Part shown: piece after piece, positions 8,392-15,487 of the stretch
Layout of the letters: the number at the start of each line of letters is the position of its first letter
Position numbering within the stretch: the first letter of the stretch is position 1
Origin: Pleomorphochaeta sp.
Lineage (GTDB): Bacteria > Spirochaetota > Spirochaetia > Sphaerochaetales > Sphaerochaetaceae
Assembly (NCBI GenBank): GCA_028532815.1
Contig: JAQQAS010000004.1
Span: forward strand, 1 to 64,000
Reading direction: 5' to 3'
Length of the DNA: 64,000 nt
Notes under the pieces: generated by a model
Told to the model about the DNA's origin: nothing
The model's input: the letters and a program-made list of their open reading frames with translations, nothing else
Database searches by the model: none
Program-made: the position numbers and the translations under genes

Positions 8392-8982
8392 TTATTCTTG
8401 AATATAAGCTGCTAAAGTATCAGCATATACTTCCATAACTTTTCCTAATTTTTGACTTGGTCTAATTAGATTTTCTTTACCAGCTAAATGGACTAGGCCT
8501 GCAACAGGTTGGTTGTGAGAATCTATTTCCGTATGTACTCCAAAAGGAATATGAATCATACCCATATTTTGAGCCCATAAAAGCATAGAATCAATTGCGT
8601 GAGCACCTTCACATGTAGAATGCATGCAACTTGTAAAACTTGCAAAGAATTTAGAATCTAAATCTCTAGTTTCTGATAAATCAAATGTTGAATCTAAAAA
8701 GGCTTTCATTTCAGCACTTACATTCCCAAATAATGTTGGAGATCCTAATATAACCATCTCACTCTTTTTTAGAGTTGATGTGTTTGCTATTGGTAAAGCT
8801 AATATATCTTCTAAGAAATCATTTGCAGTTTCTAATTTATTTGCCCAAATGTGTAAATCATCATCTTCGACTCTATAAAGTCTAGCATCACAACTTCTTT
8901 CAATTAATAATTCTTGTAAATACTGTCCCATGATGAAACAGTTACCATTTACACTATGTATAATGATTGAACATCTTTTCAT
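8392..8982 (-). CDS. flavodoxin-like NAD(P)H:quinone oxidoreductase
   Basis: 196-aa flavodoxin-fold protein. An FMN phosphate loop region (HSVNGNCFIMGQYLQELL) is followed by GSPTLFGNVSAEMKAFLDST, typical of WrbA and related FMN-dependent quinone reductases. It is soluble and probably acts in quinone or electrophile detoxification. ATG 8982 was chosen over TTG 8988 because GGAGG lies 7 nt before it. Single gene. Confidence 0.75.
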   Translation of the reverse strand: MKRCSIIIHSVNGNCFIMGQYLQELLIERSCDARLYRVEDDDLHIWANKLETANDFLEDILALPIANTSTLKKSEMVILGSPTLFGNVSAEMKAFLDSTFDLSETRDLDSKFFASFTSCMHSTCEGAHAIDSMLLWAQNMGMIHIPFGVHTEIDSHNQPVAGLVHLAGKENLIRPSQKLGKVMEVYADTLAAYIQE

Positions 8983-9139
8983 GTGCAAACCTCCATGTTG
9001 AATTTAATATAATTATATCATGAAATTATATTATTTGCTAAAAATAGTTGAAAAAATGAATTTAAGCAAGGAAATTGAAAAGATTATTAAAATTAAAGAT
9101 TTATGGTTGGCTATGGTGTAATAAGATATTTCTTTTTGT

Positions 9140-9145
9140 TATAAT
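9140..9145 (+). promoter_or_regulatory. TATAAT -10 box upstream of mntP
   Basis: Perfect TATAAT about 50 nt upstream of the mntP start. The -35 region is poor (TGTAAT at 17-nt spacing). I looked for a yybP-ykoY manganese riboswitch in the leader and did not find its conserved core. Confidence 0.35.
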
Positions 9146-9194
9146 CAGTTCATTAGCTGTAATTTTAACAGTTGTTTAGGAAAAGAAGGGAAAT

Positions 9195-9770
9195 ATGACT
9201 TATATAGAAATGATGTTGATAGCATTAGGCCTTTCAATGGATGCTTTTGCCGCTTCTATTAGTAAAGGCCTTTGTCTTTCACAAATTAAACATAAATATG
9301 CTTTTATAATTGCTTTATTCTTTGGAAGCTTTCAATTAATTATGCCCCTTGTTGGTTGGTTTTTAGCTAAGTCATTTGCAGTATATATTACATCAATAGA
9401 TCATTGGATTGCTTTTGTTTTATTGTCTTTTATTGGTGTGAAAATGATACATGAAGCGGTTAAGAAAAAAGATATTGAATGCTGTAGTATAACAGTTATT
9501 GAAATAAAAAATATTATTATATTGTCTATTGCAACCAGTATTGATGCTTTAGCTATAGGCGTAACATTTGCATTTTTACCTAATGTAGATATTAGTATTG
9601 CTGTTTTAATAATTGGGCTTATAACTTTTTGTGTATCTTATCTTGGTGTCTTTATTGGACATAGATTTGGAATGAAATTAGGTAAAAATTCTGAGATATT
9701 TGGTGGAATTGTTTTAATCTTTATTGGTACAAAAATCCTTATAGATCATTTAGGGCTATTAACATTTTAA
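9195..9770 (+). CDS. mntP: manganese efflux pump MntP
   Basis: 191-aa six-helix inner-membrane protein made of two homologous DUF204 halves. Each carries the conserved acidic motif, LGLSMDAFAASISKG (about 12-26) and SIATSIDALAIGV (about 114-126). It exports Mn2+ to limit toxicity. GAAGGG precedes the ATG. Single-gene unit between a TATAAT box and a strong terminator. Confidence 0.9.
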   Translation: MTYIEMMLIALGLSMDAFAASISKGLCLSQIKHKYAFIIALFFGSFQLIMPLVGWFLAKSFAVYITSIDHWIAFVLLSFIGVKMIHEAVKKKDIECCSITVIEIKNIIILSIATSIDALAIGVTFAFLPNVDISIAVLIIGLITFCVSYLGVFIGHRFGMKLGKNSEIFGGIVLIFIGTKILIDHLGLLTF

Positions 9771-9776
9771 AAAAAG

Positions 9777-9826
9777 TAAGCTCCTAATTATGAAAAATAT
9801 AAAAAGGAGCTTATCGCTTTTTTTTA
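9777..9826. terminator. bidirectional terminator mntP / GntR gene
   Basis: TAAGCTCCT (9777-9785) and AGGAGCTTA (9805-9813) form a 9-bp stem, followed by CGCTTTTTTTTT on the plus strand. Confidence 0.8.
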
Positions 9827-10564
9827 AAGTTTTAAATCTTCAAATTTATCAGAAATATTTGTTAAGTTAACTAGAGTTAAAGCAACCGCTAAATCGGTTT
9901 GACCATTTTCTAGTGCATCAACTAAATAACGGTACTCATTAACTTTTTTCTTTTTCTCAGCTAAGTTCTCTTTAATTCTATCTAAAGCAGCATATAACTG
10001 AGGGGAAAGGTTTTCATAAATTGAATTTAAAATAATGTTATCATTTGATTTAATTAAAGTAGTGTGAAATTCAAAATCATTTTGTTTAAAATTAGTTAAA
10101 GCTTCAATATCTCTTGGATTTTCTTCTAAAATAGGAATGGTATTTTCCATTTTTGTAACACAACGACCTAAAGATCTTACGATAAGCATTCTTGAAGGAC
10201 TTCTTGATAATTCTCTTGTTGCAGACACTTCAATTGTTGTTCTAACTTGCATTAAGTCTGTTAATAATTTCTTGTCTGGAACTTGTTTTGAAAGCATAGA
10301 CATTGAAAGAGATTCAACAAACTGGTCAAGATTGTTACTTTTTACTAAAGCTCTTTTACCTTGGCTAACTTGAATTAATCCTTTAGCTTCTAAATTTTTA
10401 AAAGCTTCTCTAACAGATCTGCTTGATGCAGAAAATTGTTGAGCTAATTCATGTTGACTAGGCAAGGTTTCACCTGCTCTATATTTTTTTGATAAAATCA
10501 TTTCTTCAAGTTTGTTTGCTATCTGAGTTGACTTAGTTTCATTAGTTATTGGTGTAATTAACAT
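9824..10564 (-). CDS. FadR-subfamily GntR transcription regulator
   Basis: 246 aa: N-terminal winged helix of the GntR type (GETLPSQHELAQQFSASSRSV, about 31-51) and an all-helical FCD effector domain. FCD proteins usually bind a metal with Asp plus three His. Here Asp163 and His167 are kept, but the positions expected for the later two His read Tyr (EYR, about 211) and Asn (about 233), so effector binding may differ or be metal-independent. AAGGA sits 8 nt before the ATG. No adjacent metabolic gene hints at the ligand. Confidence 0.85.
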   Translation of the reverse strand: MLITPITNETKSTQIANKLEEMILSKKYRAGETLPSQHELAQQFSASSRSVREAFKNLEAKGLIQVSQGKRALVKSNNLDQFVESLSMSMLSKQVPDKKLLTDLMQVRTTIEVSATRELSRSPSRMLIVRSLGRCVTKMENTIPILEENPRDIEALTNFKQNDFEFHTTLIKSNDNIILNSIYENLSPQLYAALDRIKENLAEKKKKVNEYRYLVDALENGQTDLAVALTLVNLTNISDKFEDLKL

Positions 10565-11181
10565 TATTTGTTCCTTATACTTTATTTATTCGTGATTAGT
10601 ATAGCATATAACATTTGTCAAAGGTAAGAGGTTTTTTTTAAAAAATAGCAATTTTCTTAACATATTTCAAACTTATTACATTCCTTCAATGATATAAAAA
10701 GTGCTTAATCAATTCTTTATTTAAGGCTATTAGCTTTTATAATAAAAGATTAATGAAATATATATTAAACTTAAATAAGACATAGGCTTGTTACGTAGCT
10801 AATTTAATTGCTGTAAATTTGACACTATTTATTATATATTTGTTAAATAAAAAGTATACTTATGCTAGTTATTTAATAAGATGAACTTGTTATAAGGTGC
10901 CTTTTGTTTTCCTATGAAAAAATACCTAAAAAAATGTTTTACATTATATAAAAGTTATGCAATAATAATAGATGTCGTTGTTCATATCTATTGCGATCGA
11001 CCCAGCGCATAGGTATTTTAAGATTCTAATTGTGTAGAATCAAATAGGAGGTTGCCGCTTTTCCCTTTGGTTGAGCGGTATTTTTTTGTCTTTTTAGTTG
11101 CCGATTAAGAGTTTTTTTTGTATTTTCTTTAAAGGTCTTTTGACTTTATAATGAAATTTATGGTTCTTCTGGAGGATTAAC
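10565..11181. other. 617-bp gene-free region before htpG
   Basis: No open frame with a ribosome site. The left half is AT-rich and featureless to me. The right half holds a promoter-like sequence (TTTACA at 10938), three hairpins and a terminator (see the ncRNA entry). The sequence AAAATACCTA (about 10919-10928) is complementary to TAGGTATTTT (11010-11019), so a long-range stem is possible. Confidence 0.5.
10967..11087 (+). ncRNA. candidate structured small RNA ending in a terminator
   Basis: A promoter-like TTTACA (10938-10943), 17 nt, AATAAT (10961-10966) precedes three hairpins. These are AATAGAT/ATCTATT (10967-10992), GATTCTA/TAGAATC (11022-11041) and TGCCGCT/AGCGGTA (11053-11080), the last followed by T7, a Rho-independent terminator. 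AGGAGGTTG (11046-11054) lies between the second and third hairpins. The element ends about 95 nt before htpG, which has its own ribosome site. It does not match the 6S, SRP, tmRNA or riboswitch cores I know. It could be a small RNA or an attenuated htpG leader. Confidence 0.5.
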
Positions 11182-13068
11182 GTGGAACAGAAAAAATTTA
11201 AAACTGAAGTTTCTCAATTATTACAATTAATTATTCACTCTCTTTATTCACATAAGGAAATATTTTTAAGAGAGATAGTATCTAACTCTTCTGATGCTAT
11301 TGATAAACTAAAATATTTATCAATTACTGATGATGCATATAAAAAGATTGAATTCGATCCAAGAATTGATATTGAATTTACAGAAGGCTCAGATGCAACT
11401 CTAATTCTAAAAGATAATGGATTAGGAATGAATCATGATGATTTAAATGATAACCTAGGTACAATTGCATCAAGTGGAACTAAAAAATTCTTAGCAGCAT
11501 TAAACGATGACTTAAAAAAAGATAATAACTTAATTGGTCAATTTGGTGTTGGTTTTTATAGTGCCTTCATGGTTGCAAAGAAAGTTGATGTTATAACTAA
11601 AAAAGCAGGTGAAGATCAAGCTTATAAATGGTCAAGTACTGGAGAAGGTTCTTATTCAATAGAAGAAGCTGATAGAGATGAACATGGTACAACCCTCATC
11701 CTTCATTTAAATGAAGAAGGAACTATGTATGCAAGTAGATGGGAAATAGAACAATTAATTAAAAAATATAGTGACCATATCGCTTATCCTATCTATCTAA
11801 GTTATGATCAAGAAAATGTTGATCCAGACGGTAAAAAAGATGATGATGGTAATCCTATTAAAACTATTGAGCATAAAGTTGAACAAATAAATAGTTGTAC
11901 AGCTCTTTGGAGAAAAAATAAAAGCTCACTAAAAGAAGAAGACTATAATGAATTTTATAAAAATAATTATAGCGATAGTGAAGATCCATTATTTTACACT
12001 CATGTTAAAGCTGAGGGTGTTACTGAATATACAACATTATTTTACGTTCCAGCAAAAGCTCCTTTTGATATGAAATATGCTGACTATAAGCCTGGAGTAA
12101 AATTATATGTAAAGAGAGTTTATATAACTGATGATGATAAAGAACTTCTACCAACTTATTTAAGATTTGTTAGAGGTATTATCGATAGTGAAGATTTACC
12201 ATTGAATGTTTCTAGAGAAATTCTACAACAAAATAGAGTAATGAATACTATCAGAACTGCTAGTGTAAAAAAACTTTTAGGTGAATTCAAAAAGATTGCA
12301 GATAACAATCCTGAATTATATACAAAATTTATCGAACAATATAATGGTCCTTTAAAAGAAGGTTTATATAGTGATTTTGCCAATAGAGATACTTTATTAG
12401 AATTAGTTAGATTTAAATCTTCAACAGAGGATGGATATGTTTCTTTAGCTCAATATAAAGAAAGAATGAGTGAAGAACAAAAAAGCATCTATTATATAAC
12501 TGGAGGAAAAGAACAAACTCTTAAATCAAGCCCATTATTAGAGGCATATAAGAAAAAAGGATATGAAGTTCTAATTATGCCAGAAGAAATTGATGACTTC
12601 ATCATTGGTTCAATTGCTAATTATAAAGATATTCCCTTAAAGGCTATTAACAAAAGTGGCGCAGTTGATGATTTAAAAGATGAAAAAGAAGAAAAGAAAG
12701 ACTCTAAAGAAGAAAAAGCTATTGTTAAAAAGATTAAAGATGCTTTAGGTGAAAAAGTAAGTAATGTAGTTGTATCTTCTCGTCTTGTTGATTCTCCAGC
12801 AATTGTTGTTGTAGATGAAAATGATCCTAGTGTACAAATGCAACAAATTTTAAGACAAATGGGTCAATCTGATATTCCTGAAGCAAAACCAATTTTAGAA
12901 GTTAACTGTGATCATAATATGGTTAAGAAATTAATTGAAAGTAAAGATGATGAATATAATAAAAATTTAAGTGAAGTTTTATTAGGACAAGCTATGCTAG
13001 CTCAAGGTGTTATGCCAAAAGATCCTGTAGAATTTACTAAAAAATTAAATGAATTATTGTCAAAATAA
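11182..13068 (+). CDS. htpG: Hsp90 chaperone HtpG
   Basis: 628-aa cytosolic ATP-dependent chaperone. The N-terminal GHKL ATPase shows SNSSDAIDKLK, DNGLGM and GQFGVGFYSAF. The middle domain contains the conserved LPLNVSREILQQN stretch, and the C-terminal dimerisation domain ends at LNELLSK. A Lys/Asp/Glu-rich linker (about 495-520) separates the middle and C-terminal domains. The start is GTG with GGAGG 6 nt upstream. Preceded by the candidate ncRNA and followed by a terminator. Confidence 0.97.
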   Translation: MEQKKFKTEVSQLLQLIIHSLYSHKEIFLREIVSNSSDAIDKLKYLSITDDAYKKIEFDPRIDIEFTEGSDATLILKDNGLGMNHDDLNDNLGTIASSGTKKFLAALNDDLKKDNNLIGQFGVGFYSAFMVAKKVDVITKKAGEDQAYKWSSTGEGSYSIEEADRDEHGTTLILHLNEEGTMYASRWEIEQLIKKYSDHIAYPIYLSYDQENVDPDGKKDDDGNPIKTIEHKVEQINSCTALWRKNKSSLKEEDYNEFYKNNYSDSEDPLFYTHVKAEGVTEYTTLFYVPAKAPFDMKYADYKPGVKLYVKRVYITDDDKELLPTYLRFVRGIIDSEDLPLNVSREILQQNRVMNTIRTASVKKLLGEFKKIADNNPELYTKFIEQYNGPLKEGLYSDFANRDTLLELVRFKSSTEDGYVSLAQYKERMSEEQKSIYYITGGKEQTLKSSPLLEAYKKKGYEVLIMPEEIDDFIIGSIANYKDIPLKAINKSGAVDDLKDEKEEKKDSKEEKAIVKKIKDALGEKVSNVVVSSRLVDSPAIVVVDENDPSVQMQQILRQMGQSDIPEAKPILEVNCDHNMVKKLIESKDDEYNKNLSEVLLGQAMLAQGVMPKDPVEFTKKLNELLSK

Positions 13069-13092
13069 ATTAACTTTTAATTAAAAGGTAGA

Positions 13093-13140
13093 AGGGTTGT
13101 CACTTGATATAGAATAATATCAATTTGATGACCCTTTTTT
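13093..13140 (+). terminator. htpG terminator
   Basis: GGGTTGTCA and TGATGACCC (G-U pairs allowed) with an inner GATAT/ATATC hairpin, then eight or more T. Confidence 0.75.
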
Positions 13141-13222
13141 TTGTTTTGTTATTCTTGAATTGTGAATTAAATATAAATGCTTTATAATAGGTTTAAAGTA
13201 ACCTTTTACAAATGGAGATAGT

Positions 13223-14089
13223 ATGAAACTTTTATTTACACTAGTCACAGAGGCTGCAAGTACCACATTTACAGAGAGCCTGATAGAAAATCTAAAATTT
13301 TGGCAAGGACAAGGTTTTAAAGCTTTTAGTTTAACCTTACTAACTGGTATTTTGATTTTTATTGCATCTTGGATTGCTCTTAAAATAATTCTTAAATCAA
13401 TAAAGGCTGTACTTAGTAGATCAAAAAATTTAAGTGAATTAATGGTCACTTATATAATAAAAATTATTTCTGTGATTGGTTGGATTGTGATAATAATTAC
13501 TTTTTTACAACATATAGGAATAAATATGGGACCTCTTGTCGCTGGGTTAGGAGTAACCGGAGTTGTTTTAGGTTTAGCTTTTCAAGATTCCTTATCTAAT
13601 TTTTTTGCAGGGGCTATGCTTGTCATAAATGAACCTTTTAGAAAAGGAGACTATATTGAAGTTGGAAGTCTATCAGGTTCAGTTGCATCTATGGATTTGA
13701 TGTGTGTAACGTTAAATACCCCTGATGGTAAGAGAATTACAATGTCAAATAATTTAGTCTGGGGAGTTGCTATTACAAACTATTCTTATACTACAAAGCG
13801 TGGTGTTTCAATGACTGTTAGTGTTCCATATAATGCTGACTTAACTATTTGTAAAAATTTATTTACTGAGATGCTTAACTCTTATCCAGAAGTATTAAGT
13901 GAACCAGAGCCAATAATAGAAGTACATAAGTTAGCAGATTCTTCAATTAACTTCTTATTAAGGCCATGGGTTAAACCAGAAGACTATTGGAAGGTGTATT
14001 GGAGATTCCAAGGCGAGGTTGTATCTAAGTTAAATGAAAAGGGTATCAATGTCCCTTTCCCTCAATTAGATGTTCATTTTGATAAATAG
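13223..14089 (+). CDS. mscS: small-conductance mechanosensitive channel, MscS type
   Basis: 288 aa. Three membrane segments in the first ~130 residues are followed by the pore-lining TM3 motif (GVTGVVLGLAFQDSLSNFFAGAML). The beta domain (EPFRKGDYIEVGSLSGSVASM) and C-terminal alpha/beta domain are typical of minimal E. coli-type MscS (286 aa). It opens on hypo-osmotic shock. GGAGA is 5 nt before the ATG. Single gene with its own terminator. Confidence 0.9.
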   Translation: MKLLFTLVTEAASTTFTESLIENLKFWQGQGFKAFSLTLLTGILIFIASWIALKIILKSIKAVLSRSKNLSELMVTYIIKIISVIGWIVIIITFLQHIGINMGPLVAGLGVTGVVLGLAFQDSLSNFFAGAMLVINEPFRKGDYIEVGSLSGSVASMDLMCVTLNTPDGKRITMSNNLVWGVAITNYSYTTKRGVSMTVSVPYNADLTICKNLFTEMLNSYPEVLSEPEPIIEVHKLADSSINFLLRPWVKPEDYWKVYWRFQGEVVSKLNEKGINVPFPQLDVHFDK

Positions 14090-14111
14090 ATAATTTATCT
14101 TATAAATCACA

Positions 14112-14156
14112 TGCCTTTATATTCCTTTTATCAAGAATATAAAGGTATTATTTTTT
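14112..14156. terminator. bidirectional terminator mscS / rlmE
   Basis: TGCCTTTATATTC (14112-14124) and GAATATAAAGGTA (14135-14147) form a 13-bp stem with one G-U pair, followed by TTATTTTTT. The minus-strand rlmE gene ends inside it. Confidence 0.8.
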
Positions 14157-14747
14157 ATCTAATCCAATTAAAAATATTTCAAAAGAATCTGATCTACAAG
14201 CTTTTGGTTTTGTTGTTTTTGCTTTTGTGAATATTGTGCGCATCTGTTTTAATATTTCTTGTTGACCACCACCTTGGAATATTTTTATAACAAGGTTTCC
14301 ATGTTGTTTTAAATGTTCTGTGGCAAGGTATAATACCTGCTCTGCAAGGTTTTCGCTTCTAGCTGTATCAACACTTCTATTTCCCATTGTCATTGGTGCG
14401 GCATCACTTATTATAGTGTCGTAAGGGCCTTTCTCAACCAATTTACTTCTAATTTCTTTACTAAATGCATCACCTTGATAAAAAGTGACAGTTGGAGGAA
14501 TAGGATTTAAATTTAAAGGGTTTAAATCAACAGCTACAATAGTGCCTTTACCTTTTATTAATTCTCTATGTGTATATAAAGTCCAAGAACCTGGAGCGGC
14601 CCCTACATCAAGTATTGAATCTCCTGGTTTTATTATGTTGTTTGCTGCTTGGATTTCTTCAAGTTTATATACAGATCTTGCAGGATATCCTTCTTTATGA
14701 GCTTTCTTTGTATAAAAGTCAGCTTTATCTCTTCTAGTTTTTGCCAT
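14148..14747 (-). CDS. rlmE: 23S rRNA (uridine-2552-2'-O) methyltransferase
   Basis: 199-aa Rossmann-fold SAM methylase of the RrmJ/FtsJ family. It has RSVYKLEEI (catalytic Lys), a DVGAAPGSWT SAM loop, ISDAAPMTMG (catalytic Asp), LVIKIFQGGG (Lys) and SFEIFLIGL (Glu), giving the K-D-K-E tetrad. No Shine-Dalgarno sequence precedes ATG 14747. TACAAT ends 6 nt before it but the -35 is poor (TCGATT), so it is a weaker member of the putative leaderless set. It lies just downstream of the small-RNA array on the same strand. Confidence 0.92.
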   Translation of the reverse strand: MAKTRRDKADFYTKKAHKEGYPARSVYKLEEIQAANNIIKPGDSILDVGAAPGSWTLYTHRELIKGKGTIVAVDLNPLNLNPIPPTVTFYQGDAFSKEIRSKLVEKGPYDTIISDAAPMTMGNRSVDTARSENLAEQVLYLATEHLKQHGNLVIKIFQGGGQQEILKQMRTIFTKAKTTKPKACRSDSFEIFLIGLDKK

Positions 14748-14797
14748 GTGATTATTGTATCAGAAATATATCATAAAATCGAGTATGTTAAATGGAC

Positions 14798-14876
14798 AAA
14801 AAAAGACGCCGAATAAAAGGAGAGAATCGGCGTCCAAAAAGGAGGTTGAAAAAAACTGTTGCTCTGTTTTTTTATG
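14798..14876 (-). ncRNA. sigma-54-dependent small RNA unit A
   Basis: Transcript of about 79 nt predicted from a consensus sigma-54 promoter (start about 14876) to a Rho-independent terminator. The terminator stem is GACGCCGA/TCGGCGTC (14805-14812 with 14827-14834) followed by T7 on the minus strand. The unpaired middle contains CAACCTCCT, complementary to a Shine-Dalgarno sequence, and the terminator loop contains CTCTCCTTTT. The flanking sequence and the CAACCTCCT core are shared with unit B. A short TTG-started frame exists on the opposite strand but is not conserved in unit B. Transcription has not been shown. Confidence 0.65.
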
Positions 14877-14886
14877 TAAATATATA

Positions 14887-14902
14887 TGCAAGAAGCGTGC
14901 CA
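14887..14902 (-). promoter_or_regulatory. sigma-54 promoter of sRNA unit A
   Basis: Minus-strand TGGCACGCTTCTTGCA matches the sigma-54 consensus TGGCACG-N4-TTGCW exactly, with GG and GC 10 nt apart. Confidence 0.8.
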
Positions 14903-14976
14903 AAAAATAAAAGATTGAAAAAATGGCTTAAAAAGCAGTTTTTAAACAATTTTAGAAAATTCTCCATTTGAATAAA

Positions 14977-14993
14977 TGTGTAAAATTTGCATT
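14977..14993. promoter_or_regulatory. candidate PspF enhancer site A1
   Basis: TGTGTAAAATTTGCATT, a partial palindrome about 108 nt upstream of the unit A start. It fits a family of five 17-bp sites summarised as TGTGNAAAATTTNCACA. Confidence 0.45.
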
Positions 14994-15004
14994 GCACGTG
15001 ATAT

Positions 15005-15021
15005 TGGGAAAAATTTGCACA
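15005..15021. promoter_or_regulatory. candidate PspF enhancer site A2
   Basis: TGGGAAAAATTTGCACA, about 137 nt upstream of the unit A start and 28 bp (near three helical turns) from site A1. Confidence 0.5.
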
Positions 15022-15036
15022 CCTCTAAAATTTACG

Positions 15037-15133
15037 AAAAAAAAATATAGATGCTAACAAGGGGGTGGGAGAGGTTTGTTAGCATCTATAAATCACACTT
15101 AAAAAAGGAGGTTGAAAAAATCTACTCTGTTTA
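15037..15133 (-). ncRNA. sigma-54-dependent small RNA unit B
   Basis: Transcript of about 97 nt predicted from a sigma-54 promoter (start about 15133) to a terminator with a perfect 13-bp stem. TAGATGCTAACAA (15048-15060) pairs with TTGTTAGCATCTA (15076-15088), then T9 follows on the minus strand. The terminator loop is C-rich (ACCTCTCCCACCCCC). The unpaired middle repeats the unit A core TTTTTTCAACCTCCTTTTT. Units A and B are paralogous in promoter, core and layout but differ in the terminator stem, which argues for conserved function of the core. Confidence 0.65.
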
Positions 15134-15143
15134 TATAATTTAT

Positions 15144-15159
15144 TGCAAGAAGTGTGCCA
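15144..15159 (-). promoter_or_regulatory. sigma-54 promoter of sRNA unit B
   Basis: Minus-strand TGGCACACTTCTTGCA, one change from the consensus, GG-N10-GC spacing exact. Confidence 0.8.
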
Positions 15160-15251
15160 AAAGTTAAAAATGCTTTTTTTTAGGCTAAATTAATATTTTT
15201 ATATAATATTAAGTGTAATATAGTGTATATTTTTTTCGGACATTAAGAAAT

Positions 15252-15268
15252 TGTGCAAAAATTACACA
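15252..15268. promoter_or_regulatory. candidate PspF enhancer site B
   Basis: TGTGCAAAAATTACACA, the best palindrome of the set, centred about 127 nt upstream of the unit B start and just beyond the end of unit C. Confidence 0.55.
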
Positions 15269-15279
15269 GTTTTTTAAAT

Positions 15280-15352
15280 TAAAAAGAGAAACAATAAAAA
15301 TTAAGGTTATTGTTTCTCTAGGAGTTATAGATTAAAAAAAAATTATTAACAG
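15280..15352 (-). ncRNA. candidate small RNA unit C
   Basis: A perfect 13-bp hairpin, AGAGAAACAATAA (15285-15297) with TTATTGTTTCTCT (15307-15319), is followed by T5 on the minus strand. A GG-N10-GC element lies 44 bp to its right. The predicted transcript is about 73 nt and carries AACTCCTAG, again complementary to a ribosome site, but it lacks the CAACCTCCT core of units A and B. No enhancer-like palindrome was found upstream, so this unit is the least certain of the three. Confidence 0.45.
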
Positions 15353-15362
15353 TTAAAATATA

Positions 15363-15378
15363 AGCAATATCCATACCA
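15363..15378 (-). promoter_or_regulatory. possible sigma-54 promoter of unit C
   Basis: Minus-strand TGGTATGGATATTGCT keeps GG-N10-GC and TTGCW but diverges in the -24 box. Confidence 0.45.
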
Positions 15379-15450
15379 ATTAATTAGTATTTATATGTAG
15401 TAATATGTATAAAGACTATATAAAGAATAGATGTTTTTTTTGCTTTATAG

Positions 15451-15480
15451 TTGACTATATAGTATATGCATATATATCTT
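15451..15480 (+). promoter_or_regulatory. predicted promoter giving leaderless rhomboid mRNA
   Basis: TTGACT (15451-15456), 18-nt spacer, TATCTT (15475-15480), then 7 nt to ATG 15488. No ribosome site. Confidence 0.45.
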
Positions 15481-15487
15481 TGTGTTT

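Noticed and set aside
8983-9194. Manganese riboswitch (yybP-ykoY) before mntP
   Set aside because: The conserved purine-rich core and paired arms are not recognisable; only a TATAAT box is supported.
10967-11087. 6S RNA, SRP RNA or tmRNA
   Set aside because: The element is about 120 nt and lacks the SRP GGAAG/GCAGC core, a tRNA-like tmRNA end and the long open-complex-like helix of 6S RNA.
14846-14971. A TTG-started ~41-codon frame on the plus strand after GGAGG, opposite sRNA unit A
   Set aside because: The ribosome site directly touches the TTG with no spacing, and the paralogous stretch in unit B stops after eight codons. The conserved elements are a minus-strand promoter and terminator instead.
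14748-15487. CRISPR-like or tandem repeat array
   Set aside because: The similarity between units A and B is confined to promoter and core; there are only two good copies with unlike hairpins and no regular spacers. No cas genes in the window.
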